DNA of 64,000 bases from Melanopsichium pennsylvanicum (Eukaryota > Basidiomycota > Ustilaginomycetes > Ustilaginales): assembly GCA_900208305.1 (NCBI GenBank), contig OAPG01000001.1:2480001-2544000 (forward strand), given 5' to 3'. Under the pieces are notes generated by a model. The model was not told the origin of the DNA. It saw nothing but the letters and a program-made list of their open reading frames with translations, and searched no databases. Position 1 is the first letter of the stretch. Each line of letters begins with the position of its first letter. Of the stretch, positions 23,475 to 34,372 are shown piece by piece. A program made the position numbers and the translations under genes.

Positions 23475-23728
23475 TAGCAACAGCAAAAGCAATAGCAGCA
23501 CAACTCTCCACCTTAATCTCGCTCAATAACCGTTTTCACCCACCCCCACATTCGGATGTCGCACATCTAGCCAAGCTAAAAGCATCCTCGCCTCATTCTC
23601 TTACCCTACCGGCCACCCACAGCCGGACCTACGCGTCCCCCCTCGCTGCCGGAAAACGGCCAGACAAGGTAGCACGTTGTGCTCAGATCGTGTGCTGACT
23701 CGCTCACCCAGCATCGTCCAAATTCATC
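21035..23728. other. gene-poor interval with microsatellites, 2.7 kb
   Basis: No supported coding region. It holds a CGCT-type tetranucleotide run near 22,438-22,455 and a CAG run at 23,445-23,472. The right part is probably the promoter and 5' UTR of the 782-aa protein gene. Confidence 0.45.
23445..23472 (+). repeat. CAG trinucleotide repeat (nine units)
   Basis: Nine CAG units, followed by degenerate CAA/CAG units, in the presumed 5' leader of the downstream gene. Confidence 0.9.
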
Positions 23729-26077
23729 ATGGCCAGCATCTTTTCCAGCTGGATTGGTTCCAACAAGCTCAACGTCGATCCTGACCAAGCTTCCACCGAC
23801 CCTTCTCGCCCCCGAGCCTCGAGCTCCGCCTCGAACACCATGCCTCCCATCGACCGAGCCACCTCCATGACTCCCAAGGCACATCTTCAGCTCAGCCACC
23901 AGCCGGAGTGGTCCATGTCACCGCGTGACCATCATCGCGAGGCGTCCGAAGCTACTCTCAGTGGCCGGGCTCCCGCTCACCGTGCGGCACATCGATATGA
24001 CTCAGAAACGCAACCCAACCATGCGCCACTAGCTAAGCCTACTGCGAGCAGGCCAGCCTCGGTGGGCAATGCCTCGGAGCTCAGTCACGAACGACTCACA
24101 CAAGTCAGCTCCACCCTCGGCGGTGTCGACAGTGAAGCCGCTTGGAGTGCAGCTCATTCTTCAGATGCTGCCAGAAGTTCAGTGCCACGTCGTCGCAAGA
24201 AGTTGGCTCCGCCTGAGCTGCTCGTGATTGTCAAACCTCCACCAAGCAAACAGGCCAACCCACTCAACTTGCAGATTCAATTGGTCATGCCTCAACAGCT
24301 GCTGAATCGTCGCGACGGTTCTCAGCGAGGGTCTTCCATGGATTCATCCGTACCTCTTGGCGAGCTTTCGTCAGCGCCTTCCACAGAGCTTCGCCGGAGA
24401 GACTCAATCACATCTACAAGATCGGCTGGATCTGAAATTTCTGCATCTGGCTCGGTTGCATCCACTAGTTCGGGACGCCGTGTCACACCACTGTACAATC
24501 TGAATTACCACCACATCCTTTCGACTACCGTCAGCGACGCCGGCACGGATCAAAAGATCGCCAAGTATGTCAGGAAAGGTGTTGATCTCGACAATTTCGG
24601 CATTCTCGAGCCTATGGAGCTCGTTAACGGCGTAAACGACCTGGCTACGCTTCATCGCGATGCAGCGATGAACAGGGGCTCGTCGATTCTACAAGCCGGG
24701 CACGGTACCAACATTGCACCTAGGAGTGAGGCAAGCTCGTCAGGCGGGGTGGATGATTCTTCCGCGTTCTCTGCTCCTGCTCGCCAGGCAGCTGGCTTCA
24801 ACGCAAATGCTGCGACTCCTAGTCAGGAGCCGCCAACATCCTTCCAAGCAATGACACCGGAAGCACGTGGTGTGGAAGCCAACCTCGGCGGCAAGCTGTT
24901 GGGCAAGTTTAAGCGTTTCTCGCTCAACGTACGCCCAAGTAGCTCTTCTGGAGCTGGAAATGCGTTTGCTCGCGACAGTGGCTCTAACACCAACGGTATT
25001 ACTGCAGGCGCGTCAGCCGCTCCGCCCAGTCGGTTTGGCAAGCTTACGCAAAGCGATCCTGGCCGGGGCCATGGCAGCGGCGAGATCCCTCAGATGCAGC
25101 CAGGTGCAGGTGTCGCCGATGGCAGAAGAACCGAAGGCTACTACTGGACCGTCCGTAGATGGAACCGCCAAGCATACGACGGTATCCCGACCAACCTTGC
25201 TGGTCGGACAACTGCGGTGAATGCGCATGCATCTGATGCAGAAGGTTCCAATCCCGTCTTGACGAATGTGTGGAAGCGCTTCAATCTTGTGAACCGCATG
25301 GGCGGGAATGAACTACACCCCCCTCCATCTCAGATACCGGTTCGCTTCGAGTGGTCGCGTTTTTCGAAGAGGCAGTACAAGCGACGGCATGCGAAAGAGG
25401 CGCAAGCCCGATTGCGTACCAACGGCTCGCTTAATGCTTCTGTCAGCTCCATTGACCATCTCGCTGGGATGGAAGCAAGTCGTAACAACGCGCCTCTCCA
25501 TCAGCCGCACACCACATCTGCTTCGGCACAGTCACTAGGTGTGGACGATTCTTCACGACTCGGCGCTGGCGATGCGGCGCGATCCACCTCACGACCCTCT
25601 TCGTTGATCTATGGCGCTGGCAGCCACCGCTCTCCCAGGCATTCTGTAGACACTTCGGCTGCTGGCTCGTCCGCTCTGCACGGCGACGACGATACAGGAG
25701 ATGAATCTGATCCAGAGGACAGCGAGACGCCCTGGAATTGTCACCTCGTGCTCGGACCTACCACTCGGATCCCGCTGGGCACGCTTTCGCCCGCGCCGCA
25801 CCATCCTAAACTTGTGGGCCAGCTCGCAGTGCCTTTTCCCTTGCCAGATCTGAGCGGCACGGGTCTGGGACCTGACGCGGCAGGATTGACAAGGGAAGAG
25901 TTGAAAGATGTTATCATTGTCACTTGCTTGCACTTGATTGTACGCGAGAGTTTTGGAGGGTTGGCTAATACGAGGAAAAGTAATGCAAGTATGGATGCAG
26001 CAGTTCTAGGAGCGGGGGCGACAAATATGGCCAACGTGAATGGATGGCGGTTGGCAAGTATTCCCAAGAAGAAGTGA
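23729..26077 (+). CDS. unrecognised 782-residue protein, low complexity with conserved-looking C-terminus
   Basis: Single-exon frame from ATG 23729 to TGA 26077 with strong coding composition. I do not recognise the family. The N-terminal third is Ser/Pro/Ala-rich and probably disordered. More ordered blocks occur at ELLVIVKPPPSKQANPLNLQ, YNLNYHHILSTTVSDAGTDQ, an aromatic and basic block EGYYWTVRRWNRQAYDGIPT, PVRFEWSRFSKRQYKRRHAK and the C-terminal PWNCHLVLGPTTRIPLGTLS, which continues with KLVGQLAVPFPLPDLSGTGL and DVIIVTCLHLIVRESFGGLA. No signal peptide or clear membrane span is seen. The ordered blocks suggest a folded fungal-specific domain split by disordered linkers. The length and composition make it a real gene; its role is unknown. 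Confidence 0.8.
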   Translation: MASIFSSWIGSNKLNVDPDQASTDPSRPRASSSASNTMPPIDRATSMTPKAHLQLSHQPEWSMSPRDHHREASEATLSGRAPAHRAAHRYDSETQPNHAPLAKPTASRPASVGNASELSHERLTQVSSTLGGVDSEAAWSAAHSSDAARSSVPRRRKKLAPPELLVIVKPPPSKQANPLNLQIQLVMPQQLLNRRDGSQRGSSMDSSVPLGELSSAPSTELRRRDSITSTRSAGSEISASGSVASTSSGRRVTPLYNLNYHHILSTTVSDAGTDQKIAKYVRKGVDLDNFGILEPMELVNGVNDLATLHRDAAMNRGSSILQAGHGTNIAPRSEASSSGGVDDSSAFSAPARQAAGFNANAATPSQEPPTSFQAMTPEARGVEANLGGKLLGKFKRFSLNVRPSSSSGAGNAFARDSGSNTNGITAGASAAPPSRFGKLTQSDPGRGHGSGEIPQMQPGAGVADGRRTEGYYWTVRRWNRQAYDGIPTNLAGRTTAVNAHASDAEGSNPVLTNVWKRFNLVNRMGGNELHPPPSQIPVRFEWSRFSKRQYKRRHAKEAQARLRTNGSLNASVSSIDHLAGMEASRNNAPLHQPHTTSASAQSLGVDDSSRLGAGDAARSTSRPSSLIYGAGSHRSPRHSVDTSAAGSSALHGDDDTGDESDPEDSETPWNCHLVLGPTTRIPLGTLSPAPHHPKLVGQLAVPFPLPDLSGTGLGPDAAGLTREELKDVIIVTCLHLIVRESFGGLANTRKSNASMDAAVLGAGATNMANVNGWRLASIPKKK

Positions 26078-26708
26078 TGCGGGAAGGGGATCCCTCTATA
26101 CTGCGCCTTTGACATTGGTTCAAGGGAGGCTCACAATACAGTGTCTGTGCGGGCGTACTCCCGACTTGTTTTCTGGTGCGAGAAGGGTTTCACTGCTCCA
26201 TGTTTTGGTGGTTTGTCTATTGTTATCTTTTATGATGATTTTCTTACTTAGGAGCCAGAACACCTTTGGTTTGGTTTGGTATGGTAGGGATGTTTTCTCA
26301 TCTGTGTTTGTGTCACATCTGGAATCCCATCTCACTCAAGATCAAGCATTATTATCATCATGTCGTTGGTGTTCGTTGTCGTGCTGTGTTTTGCCTGCTG
26401 CCTAAATTGCAAATCTGTGATTCTTGTATTATTAATGCTATGATTTGGGCGAGAAGCCTCCACAAAATTTTACACGTTGCGACTCAGGTTCGGAAATCGG
26501 GGAGGGGGGGTTTTGAATTTGAGCTGTGAGTCGAGATGATGTGGAGAATTGGGTTGTGTAGTTGCTACTTAAACCTTATACACTCACATATTGCTCCACA
26601 CACACACACACACATACACACACATTCATTCATAAGTAGGCTCGACCACAGCTAGAAGAAACTGAATGAAACAAGTGAGACGGCACTTGGTAGCTAGCAA
26701 ATAAAAAA
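26078..26708. other. intergenic region between 782-aa protein and WDR70 genes
   Basis: Holds the 3' flank of one gene and the promoter of the next, with a CA-rich tract at about 26,597-26,626. Nothing else is seen. Confidence 0.45.
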
Positions 26709-27063
26709 ATGGACGAAGCTGCATTGCGCGCTATGATGCCCATGTCTTTTGGCAAGAAGCAGTCTTTCAAAAAAGGTGCTAAGGTGACAACATCTAGTTC
26801 TTCTATGATGAATGATGCTCAAGTTACTGCATCTGGTTCTAAATGTTTTGTCTCGAATGTTGATGCGTCAGGTGCGACAATGCTTGGGAAGAGATCTGCT
26901 TTGGATCATGTAGAAGAAAGAAATGGGCCGATGATGGTGGATGATGATGATGATGATGATGATGGATTGACAGCAGAAGAGAGAGCAGCGAATAGGGAGT
27001 TTGAACGTAGGGCAAAGGAACGTCGTGCTCAAGGCTTGGATTCTGGTGATGACGATGATGATG

Positions 27064-27095
<32 letters not shown>

Positions 27096-28838
27096 GACGA
27101 TATTGGTCCACCACCACCAACAACTCAAGCACTCCCTGCAGCAGCAGCAGCTGCAGCTTCTTCTTCTTCTTCTTCTTCAGCAGCACCAACTATGGCAACT
27201 TCTCCAGTTGAATCCAAACTCCACCTCCCCCCAATGTCCTCTTGTAGCCTCATTCGTGGCACACACACTAAAACACTCAGCGCCCTAGCCGTCGACGCTT
27301 CTGGATCGCGATTTGCCCTTGGCAGTTATGACTACAATCTCTCTCTGTACGATTTCGGCGGAATGTCATATCCCAACTTATCACCTTTTCGACTTTTCGA
27401 ACCTTGTGGCTCTTATCCTGTTCTTGACCTTTCTTTCTCTTCGAATGGGTCGCATTTATTGGTCATCTCTGGAACAGCCGAAGCCAAAGTATTCAGTAGG
27501 GATGGCGCAGAGATTGCAACGTGTAAAAAGGGAGATGCATATCTTCGAGATATGAGGAACACCAAGGGTCACGTATCTTCACTCACTTGTGGTCAATGGA
27601 TGTCTGGTCAAGTTTGGAATAATTCGAATGGTTCTGAATTTGTAACTGGTGGTTCGGATGGTACGGTTCGAATTTGGGATGTTGAAACCATGGCGAGAGG
27701 TCAAAAGCACATGGTGGTGCTCAAGAGTAAAGTTAGAGGAGGTAGGACAAAAGTGACAGCTCTCACTACGAATGGTCATGTATCGACGACGAGTAGTCTG
27801 TTAGCGGCAGGTTTAGATGGTAGTTTGACACATTGGGATCTTAGGTCGAATCTTAACTCGAAACCTAGTGGAAAAGTGGAGGATGCACATCAAGTTGATA
27901 CAGTGACAAGTAGCATTGCAATGGGATTGGATGGGTATACAGTGGCAACGAGGGGAGGTGAAGGGAGTGTAAAATTGTGGGATTTGCGAAAGTTTAAAAC
28001 AAGTTTAGCGGAGAGAAAAGGGTTGGACAACGCCTCTGCACATACTAGTGTAATTTTCGATCCTTTTGATGCAAGAAGTTTGATTACTTGCGTTTCTGGT
28101 GTTCCCATTCATGCCAAGAACAACATCACATTGGGATTGGGTACTGATGACAAGCAAAATCACAGTCATAACCATAATGACCAAGAGGCTGATGCAGTGA
28201 TGGTGGGAAACAAGGTGGAAGGTAATGGAAAGATTGTTGTACTTGACACTCAATTGAACCTTTGCACGATGAAAGAATATGCAGTTCAAGCGGGTTCACC
28301 TATTCGTTTACATTGGAATTTTTCTACTGATCAACTTTTTTGCACCACTTCTACTGGAACTCTCAACCTGTTTTACACACTTGGACGTTCGATTAAAGGA
28401 ATTACAATGGTTCTTTGTCGATCGTTGGATCGAAAAAAATCTTCATCTTTTTACACTTCTGTCGATCATGATGGAGATGGTTTAGATTCGTATCCTATCT
28501 TTCAAGGTGATATTGATGATGATGTTGTAAATTCAAACGTTTTATCGGAATCTTCTAAACGACGAAAATTCGAAAAAGCTAGACAGGATTTAGTTTTGAC
28601 TCGAATGCCACAAAGACCCGTTCAAGGTAGAGGTAAAGGGGGTAGGATTGGTGTTGGTGCTATGACGGGTTTAGTTCAATCCATGTTTAAGACGCCTCAA
28701 GATTTAAATCAGGATCCACGTGAGGCTTTGTTAAGATTTGCACAAACGAAACAACACACAAAATCTTCTTTATTACCTCCTAATCCTGATGCTGTTGATG
28801 CGCATGATGCGGATGATGCGGATGCGGAACAACAGTAG
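26709..28838 (+). CDS. WDR70: WD-repeat protein, WDR70 family
   Basis: 709 residues. The N-terminus carries FGKKQSFKKGAKV, two Asp runs encoded by GAT microsatellites, and DDDDIGPPPP just before the WD domain, the arrangement of WDR70. The beta-propeller begins IRGTHTKTLSALAVDASGSR and continues with YDYNLSLYDFGGM, ISGTAEAKVFSRDG, DMRNTKGHVSSLTCGQW, GGSDGTVRIWDVE, AAGLDGSLTHWDL and RGGEGSVKLWDLRKF. The tail has the family's conserved basic block near LTRMPQRPVQGRGKGGRIG. In fission yeast and human cells WDR70 acts with the CRL4 ubiquitin ligase on histone H2B mono-ubiquitination at DNA breaks, so a nuclear role is expected. Third codon positions are much richer in A/T than in neighbours such as eL20. 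It converges with the VHS-GAT gene. Confidence 0.9.
26938..26964 (+). repeat. GAT microsatellite encoding an Asp run
   Basis: Tandem GAT codons inside the WDR70 gene, the first of two such tracts. Confidence 0.9.
27046..27104 (+). repeat. GAT/GAC microsatellite encoding an Asp run
   Basis: Second tract of GAT/GAC codons in the WDR70 gene, interrupted by one GGT. It yields open His- or Ile-rich ORFs on the other strand that are not genes. Confidence 0.9.
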
Positions 28839-29169
28839 TAAAACAAGTGGTTTTTTCTTGTCTTTTTTTCTTTTCCTTTTTGGCACTGCTCGAAAACAGG
28901 ATACGCGATGAATTCAGGATCAGCCTTTTTAAATCAGAAGAGAGGTGTGTGTGTGTGTGTGGGAGAAAGAGAGAGAGAAAGAGAGAAAGATTAGAGAAAG
29001 TGTGTTTCCATGTGTATATATGTCCACAAAATTGTGAATGAGATTTGTTCATATGAAACAGTAAAGTACAGGCAATAATGATGGAAAAAATCAAGTCCAA
29101 GACGCCAAAAAGATGCGACAAAGACCGTGACAAGATTTTTGAAATCTTGATACACTTTCCAAGCTAAAC
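28839..29169. other. convergent 3' flanks of WDR70 and VHS-GAT genes
   Basis: About 330 bases with a GT run near 28,947-28,961 followed by a GA-rich tract. No gene is seen. Confidence 0.5.
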
Positions 29170-32100
29170 TTATTCTGCGATTTTCAATCCATTCACACTG
29201 TCAATGATCTGCTGCTGCTGTTCCTTCCTATACGGGTGAGGAAGGAGTTGCGGAGGAGGAGCCTGACCATTGCCGATTTGTCCAAGTGAGGGTGGAGGAG
29301 AGGGATACCGAACCGATACAGCCCTTCTCTTACCCAGAGCTTTCTCACTAGGTACAATTGGCGTTTGAATCCCTTCCCCCTTCTCTTGCTCATCATCGAG
29401 AACAACGTCATGCCGTCCACCTAAACCTGAAGCTTGTCCTTTGATATCAATGTTCAGATTAGGCGTAAGCGGAAGACTTCTCCCACCCGTTGCAGCAACT
29501 GGCGCAGCAGAGACATTCGCAGCGTTGTAGGCATTGCTGTTGGGTCCAGCACCATACTGTGAAGACGATGTTGAGATGGATGCGTCTCTAGAGTGAGCAG
29601 AGGTGGTACTACCGCTCATCGAATGGACAGATGCACTGAGGCTGTTCGTTACCGCATATTGATGCTGATGTTGATGGTGGTGATTTGGGTGACTACTTGG
29701 ATGGTGAAAAGATCGCGTCGAGTTGGAGTCTGCGCTGTTCGAATTGTCTTTCGGAACAGGCAACGGTCTCGAGACCCTTGCTGTAGTGGTGTTGATGTTG
29801 GGGGATGTGACACCGTTACTACCCGCACTGGTTGCAGACAGGTTGGAACCCGGACTGGGAACCAAAGCAACGCCTTGTGTTGTCGAAGATGGCAATGCTG
29901 CGTATCCTGCAGGAGATGCGGATCTTGATCCTGAAGCCTGATTTTCGCCTACTCCCAAAAGTTGCGCTCTGCTACCATGCTCAAGATCGTACAATTCGCC
30001 CGAAGAGTCTTGTGCCAGCGCTGACCTATCCAGTCTGACTTCGACCTGAGATCGTTCAATCACTCTCCTCTCCTCTTGCTCTTCTTGCAACCTTCGCCGT
30101 GCCTCATCCGCCTCTCGAATTACCTCACCACATCGTCCATGAGCATCTAGCAAATCTGCTAGCAATGCTTCTTCCTCTCCATTCGCCACCTGTGCTCTAT
30201 CAGCTTGGGCTGACGCCCAGGGTATCTGGCTCGCAATCAGCTCCTGGCTGCCAAGCACCTTGTCGTAGAATTCAAGGATCAAATCTTGCGTCTCTGGATG
30301 CAGTCCGTGATGGAGCAATGTGTCTAACAGAACAGAGCTGTGATTTCGTGCGAGCGTGCATTCCTCGTGCAACCTCCTTACGTCCTCAGAGAAAGAGATC
30401 GGGGCTGGATTGTCCGAGGCGTGAGATGATTGGTAGGAGGGAGAATGCGGAGGCATTGTCATGTTGGCCGCTGCCGCTTCAAGTTGAGAAACAACATCGG
30501 TGGGACGTTGTTGCTGCTCTGAGGGGGTCGCATTGAAGCGTGGCTGAGCATCTGCATCGGTGGGCGGGTAGACCTGACGCGAGTAGATTTGTTGCTGTTG
30601 AAGTGGTGCGGCCGGCTGATGAGGTGGCGATGCAAAAGTGGCAGAGGAATGTGGGCCAGAAGGGGCTACCATATCAGTGTACATGCCTCCGGCGGCTGGC
30701 TCTCGCCTGGGAGCTTGCGAGTGCGGCTGGCTCACCCTTGTCCCCACCGCTTCGTGTTGCTCTATTCTCGCATTTGACGCTTGCGGAAGCCTAAATTCCC
30801 ATAGCTCTTCCACCAAGGGCTCTCCGTGCTTCATTCGATCATTAGGCTTGACCTTGTTCCAAGATTTGGTCACTGCTCCGAGCTCCGCATCCCCTTTGAA
30901 TTCGTAAGCCAGCACACCCAACACCCTCAACATGGTCTCTTTGACACTCAATGGCGTCTTGCTGCTTGCTATCGTGTCCTCGATCGTCTCCAAAAACTTC
31001 CTGCTCGCGACGTGATAGCGGAATCGATGGCTGGAGTTGAGGGTGAGGAGAGCCCAGATACGCACGGCTCTGCGTTGGGTGTCAACTGTGCCATACTTGA
31101 ACTCTTTTCGAAGGCAGCGGGAGGCCTCCTTTGCAGCGGCGTCAGACGGGGACGAGAGCAGGTCGAGGAGTGGGTAGATCTGCATCCATTCGGTCTCATT
31201 GGAGGCGGTAGAGGTGAGATAGTCAATGTTGGACGAAACCAATTGTTCTATTTCCTTGTCGTGCAGTCTGGATGCTTGATGATTGTGTGCTCGCTTTTGG
31301 AACTTTTCCATCCATCCTGCTTCCCTATTTCTCTCAGCAGGGGGGAGTTGGTGGGCATCGGTGGATGGGGACATTATGCGTGGATGGTTGTGATCTCGGA
31401 TAATGCGAGAAGCGGGGATTGGTGATGATGCGGCTGTGCGAGTGTCTCGATCCTGCTGTTGTCTGGATTTCTTGTCCTTTGTGCCAAAGCTGAAGAGCTT
31501 GTTGCCCTTTGCTTTGTCCTTGATCGAAGGTTCGCTTAGCACGGTTTCCTCGTAACGAGCTTGAGAAATGAGCACTTCGCCTCCACTTTGATTCTCTGCA
31601 TCACCGCCAGAGTATACAGGATACGCGAATGAGCGTGCTGCGCCAGAAACGGTAGGGGTGCGTTCATCATCTTGATCTTCGAACTCAGAATCATCGGAAT
31701 GGCGAGATATGGGGTGGGGAGAATGCCATGCACCGTCGATTGAAGCGTGGTTTGAATTGGGAAGATGGAGGTGTTTGAGGTGATTGGAAGCGTTTTGAAA
31801 GCCATTGACTGAAGCGGGACTAGCACTGATGGAATGGTGTTGGTGGCGTGAAGAATGAGATGATTGTGCTGGGCGAAGGGAAGGCGGTGGTTCGAAGGCT
31901 GAGGGAGGGTGTTGGTACGAGTGTCGCTGAGGTTGGGGTTGTTGTGCTTGTGAGAAGCGAGTATGGTGATCGGATGTGTTGCTCCTATCATATGTAGGGC
32001 GATGAGATTGGGTTTGCGCCGAAAGGGGGTCTGAGTAGCTCTCGTAGGCGGGTTCTTGGGTGTGATGGATGTGATTCGAAAAACGGTTCTTGTTCGGCGA

Positions 32101-32379
32101 GCGGTGATGAGAAGGGGAAAAGAGTTGAGATTGGCGTTGAGATTGAGAATGTGGGTGGTGTACATAGTCGCCATGTTCGTCTGAGGAAAGGTGAATTGAA
32201 GGTGAGGAGGCGGAAGGAGGTTGAAATGAGAGTGGGCGGGTGGACTCTGCTGCTGCGACTCGAGCTTGGTATTCGGCAAAGGGACGAGGGGTAGCGAAAG
32301 AGGATGAAGCAGCGGAAGAGGTGGTAGGAGGCAGGGGAGTGATGTTGCCCGCCTCCTTGGGTTTGAAAAACTTCTTCAT
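29170..32379 (-). CDS. VHS-GAT domain protein, Lsb5-like endocytic/ubiquitin-sorting adaptor
   Basis: 1,069 residues from ATG 32379 (MKKFFKPKEAGNITPLPP). A long Ser/His/Gln/Pro-rich disordered N-terminus comes first. The VHS domain follows (about residues 370-510), with EIEQLVSSNIDYLTSTASNE, PLLDLLSSPSDAAAKEASRC, RAVRIWALLTLNSSHRF and KETMLRVLGVLAYEF. A GAT domain (about 650-760) contains DVRRLHEECTLARNHSSVLL and LADLLDAHGRCGEVIREAD. The tail is disordered and ends with a Pro-rich basic motif. VHS-GAT proteins such as yeast Lsb5 bind ubiquitin and link cargo to actin-dependent endocytosis; the domain order supports this class, while partners here are inference. It is much longer than Lsb5 because of the disordered regions. 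Confidence 0.88.
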   Translation of the reverse strand: MKKFFKPKEAGNITPLPPTTSSAASSSFATPRPFAEYQARVAAAESTRPLSFQPPSASSPSIHLSSDEHGDYVHHPHSQSQRQSQLFSPSHHRSPNKNRFSNHIHHTQEPAYESYSDPLSAQTQSHRPTYDRSNTSDHHTRFSQAQQPQPQRHSYQHPPSAFEPPPSLRPAQSSHSSRHQHHSISASPASVNGFQNASNHLKHLHLPNSNHASIDGAWHSPHPISRHSDDSEFEDQDDERTPTVSGAARSFAYPVYSGGDAENQSGGEVLISQARYEETVLSEPSIKDKAKGNKLFSFGTKDKKSRQQQDRDTRTAASSPIPASRIIRDHNHPRIMSPSTDAHQLPPAERNREAGWMEKFQKRAHNHQASRLHDKEIEQLVSSNIDYLTSTASNETEWMQIYPLLDLLSSPSDAAAKEASRCLRKEFKYGTVDTQRRAVRIWALLTLNSSHRFRYHVASRKFLETIEDTIASSKTPLSVKETMLRVLGVLAYEFKGDAELGAVTKSWNKVKPNDRMKHGEPLVEELWEFRLPQASNARIEQHEAVGTRVSQPHSQAPRREPAAGGMYTDMVAPSGPHSSATFASPPHQPAAPLQQQQIYSRQVYPPTDADAQPRFNATPSEQQQRPTDVVSQLEAAAANMTMPPHSPSYQSSHASDNPAPISFSEDVRRLHEECTLARNHSSVLLDTLLHHGLHPETQDLILEFYDKVLGSQELIASQIPWASAQADRAQVANGEEEALLADLLDAHGRCGEVIREADEARRRLQEEQEERRVIERSQVEVRLDRSALAQDSSGELYDLEHGSRAQLLGVGENQASGSRSASPAGYAALPSSTTQGVALVPSPGSNLSATSAGSNGVTSPNINTTTARVSRPLPVPKDNSNSADSNSTRSFHHPSSHPNHHHQHQHQYAVTNSLSASVHSMSGSTTSAHSRDASISTSSSQYGAGPNSNAYNAANVSAAPVAATGGRSLPLTPNLNIDIKGQASGLGGRHDVVLDDEQEKGEGIQTPIVPSEKALGKRRAVSVRYPSPPPSLGQIGNGQAPPPQLLPHPYRKEQQQQIIDSVNGLKIAE

Positions 32380-33469
32380 CTATGATGGGGATGGTGATGG
32401 AGGAGTGATCAACATTGCTCAAAGAGTGATGAGTGGTCTAAGTAGGAGTTGGGCGGCCATAAATTGGGGAGGAGAGGAAAGGAAAGGAAATGTGTGAGGG
32501 TGAGATGATGGGTACAGAATAAGTAGGGTGTGACTTGAAAGCTGAGCTTGAGGCAGAGCTTTGGGTGTTGAGTGCTTCAAAGAAGCTGCATACTATGAGT
32601 GTCGAGGCTGGAATGCGATAAACGTTTTTGTTGATTAGTGGTGCAGCTTAATGCAATAATCGAAAAGGCGATGTGTGATGGAGCTTGAAGATGTGATGAG
32701 TAAAAATAAAGATTGTGAAAGTGACGACAAGAATGATGATTGATGTGATAGATGGTAACGATGGTGACGATGGTAACGATGGTAACGATGATTTTGGTGA
32801 TAGGTGACAGCTGCCACACTACCAATAATTATTAAGCTTGTAAGACTCAAATCAAAGAGAAAGTTAGAGTAGGAACGGAGAAGAGCTACGGTATGTTCAA
32901 TAGGCGCTGTACAGTGTATAGTGAGTGGAATATCAACATGAATCCGATTTAGAAGCAGCAAAAAAAAAAGTGTGTCTCATCAAAACGAGACCAACTTTGT
33001 GTCAAATTCGACTCTCCAAGGTTATGTACAGAGTAGTACGTACAGTATTACTCTTAATTTTATTTAGTTGATGGCTGTGTTGGTTGAGCGCGTCTTTCAA
33101 TAAATTGCTCAGTCACGCTCAAACCATTCGAGCTTCTCTCATCCGTCAAAAAGAGCGAGCGGCGTTTGACTTGAATTCAGCTAAGCTCATCATGCTCCAC
33201 ACATATAAACACTGCTTTCATCACAAAAAACTATTTCCTATCTTCGTGTTTGAAGCTCAAATCTTTTTTCTCTTCTTCTTCTTCTTTTCGAGTCTCTGCT
33301 ACGACTTGGGATTCTGGCTATTTATTTACAAGGCAACCGCAAATGGTATGAGGATATCACATCGCAACTAGCATATCCAAGTGTTGGTAAAGGTAGAAAA
33401 AAAAAGAAAAGGTGCTAGCCAATTCAGCTCATGTTGGTATGTCTGGCAATACATTGCTGTGAAAGCTCA
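32380..33469. other. intergenic region with short tandem repeats
   Basis: Upstream flank of the VHS-GAT gene and 3' flank of the Rab5 gene. It contains a 9-bp tandem repeat near 32,751-32,790. No coding region is supported. Confidence 0.45.
32751..32790 (+). repeat. 9-bp tandem repeat (GATGGTAAC, about 4 units)
   Basis: Units GATGGTAAC/GATGGTGAC repeat about four and a half times upstream of the VHS-GAT gene. Confidence 0.85.
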
Positions 33470-34372
33470 TCAACAGTTGCAAGCGTCCTGCTGCTGACCC
33501 CCACCCGGCTGACCTCTGAGATCCACTCCTGGCCTTGCACCAACCGCACCCGTACTTGTCGCGCCTGCTCTACCCGCCCCGCCACCACCACGCTGCGAAT
33601 CAGTAGCCTGCTCCAGTGGCAGCTTGCGTGCAATCATTGTAAACAGCTCCGAAACATTGGACGAGTCTTTGGCCGAAGTCTCGAGGAAGAGCAATCCTTC
33701 GTCGTGCGCATACTTTTGCGCGTCTTCGGTGAGAATGGCACGGCGTGTGCTCGCCAAATCTGCCTTGTTACCCGCGAGTGCAATGATGATGTTGGGGTCG
33801 GCCTGACGTTGAAGCTCGCGAATCCATGCTTTGGCTTTGTCCAGAGACGAAGCTTGCGTAATGTCATAAACCACCACAGCGCAGTTGGCGTTGCGGTAGT
33901 ACATGGGTGCTAGCGATTTGTAACGTTCTTGTCCTGCAGTGTCCCTATTTGAGTTGAACCAAGAATATGACATGATTAAAATCAAAAAAAGGCGTTGGCT
34001 TGTGAGCACGCAGTACGGCGTTTCGATTCAAGATAAAACAGCATTGACCACAAGTCGCAACTTACCAGATCTCGAACTTGACAGTGGTTTGTGCGTCGAG
34101 GCTTACGGTTTGAGTCAGGAAAGCGGCTACAAGGCGACATGACAGGTAGAGACGATTTGATTTGCAAAAAAAGATGTGAGATTGTGTGGATGGACTGAGA
34201 CAAGCCGAAATCTTGTACGCGCTGACGACTTACCTCCGATGGTGCTCTCACGGTAATCATCGAATTGGTCCTTGACGAATCTGAGCACCAAACTCGACTT
34301 GCCCACAGCGGATTCGCCGAGCAAGACGAGCTTGAACTGAAGCTGACGTGAATTCCTTTGAGCGGTAGCCAT
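33470..34372 (-). CDS. YPT5: Rab5-family small GTPase (Vps21/Ypt5)
   Basis: Three exons on the minus strand, 34372-34234, 34126-34066 and 33944-33470, give 224 residues. Introns are 107 and 121 nt with GTAAGT donors at the first two junctions. Motifs in order: P-loop GESAVGKSS (residues 19-27), switch [41 protein letters not shown], base-binding NKAD and SAK, and a C-terminal CNC for double geranylgeranylation. AAFLTQTV and SLAPMYYR are Rab5-specific, so it should control early endosome fusion on the cytosolic face of endosomes. The hypervariable tail is unusually rich in Gly and Ala. The gene is divergent from the NIF3 gene. Confidence 0.95.

Noticed and set aside
26839..27189. His-rich and Ile-rich ORFs antisense to WDR70
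   Set aside because: They are translations of the GAT microsatellite in the wrong frame or strand.
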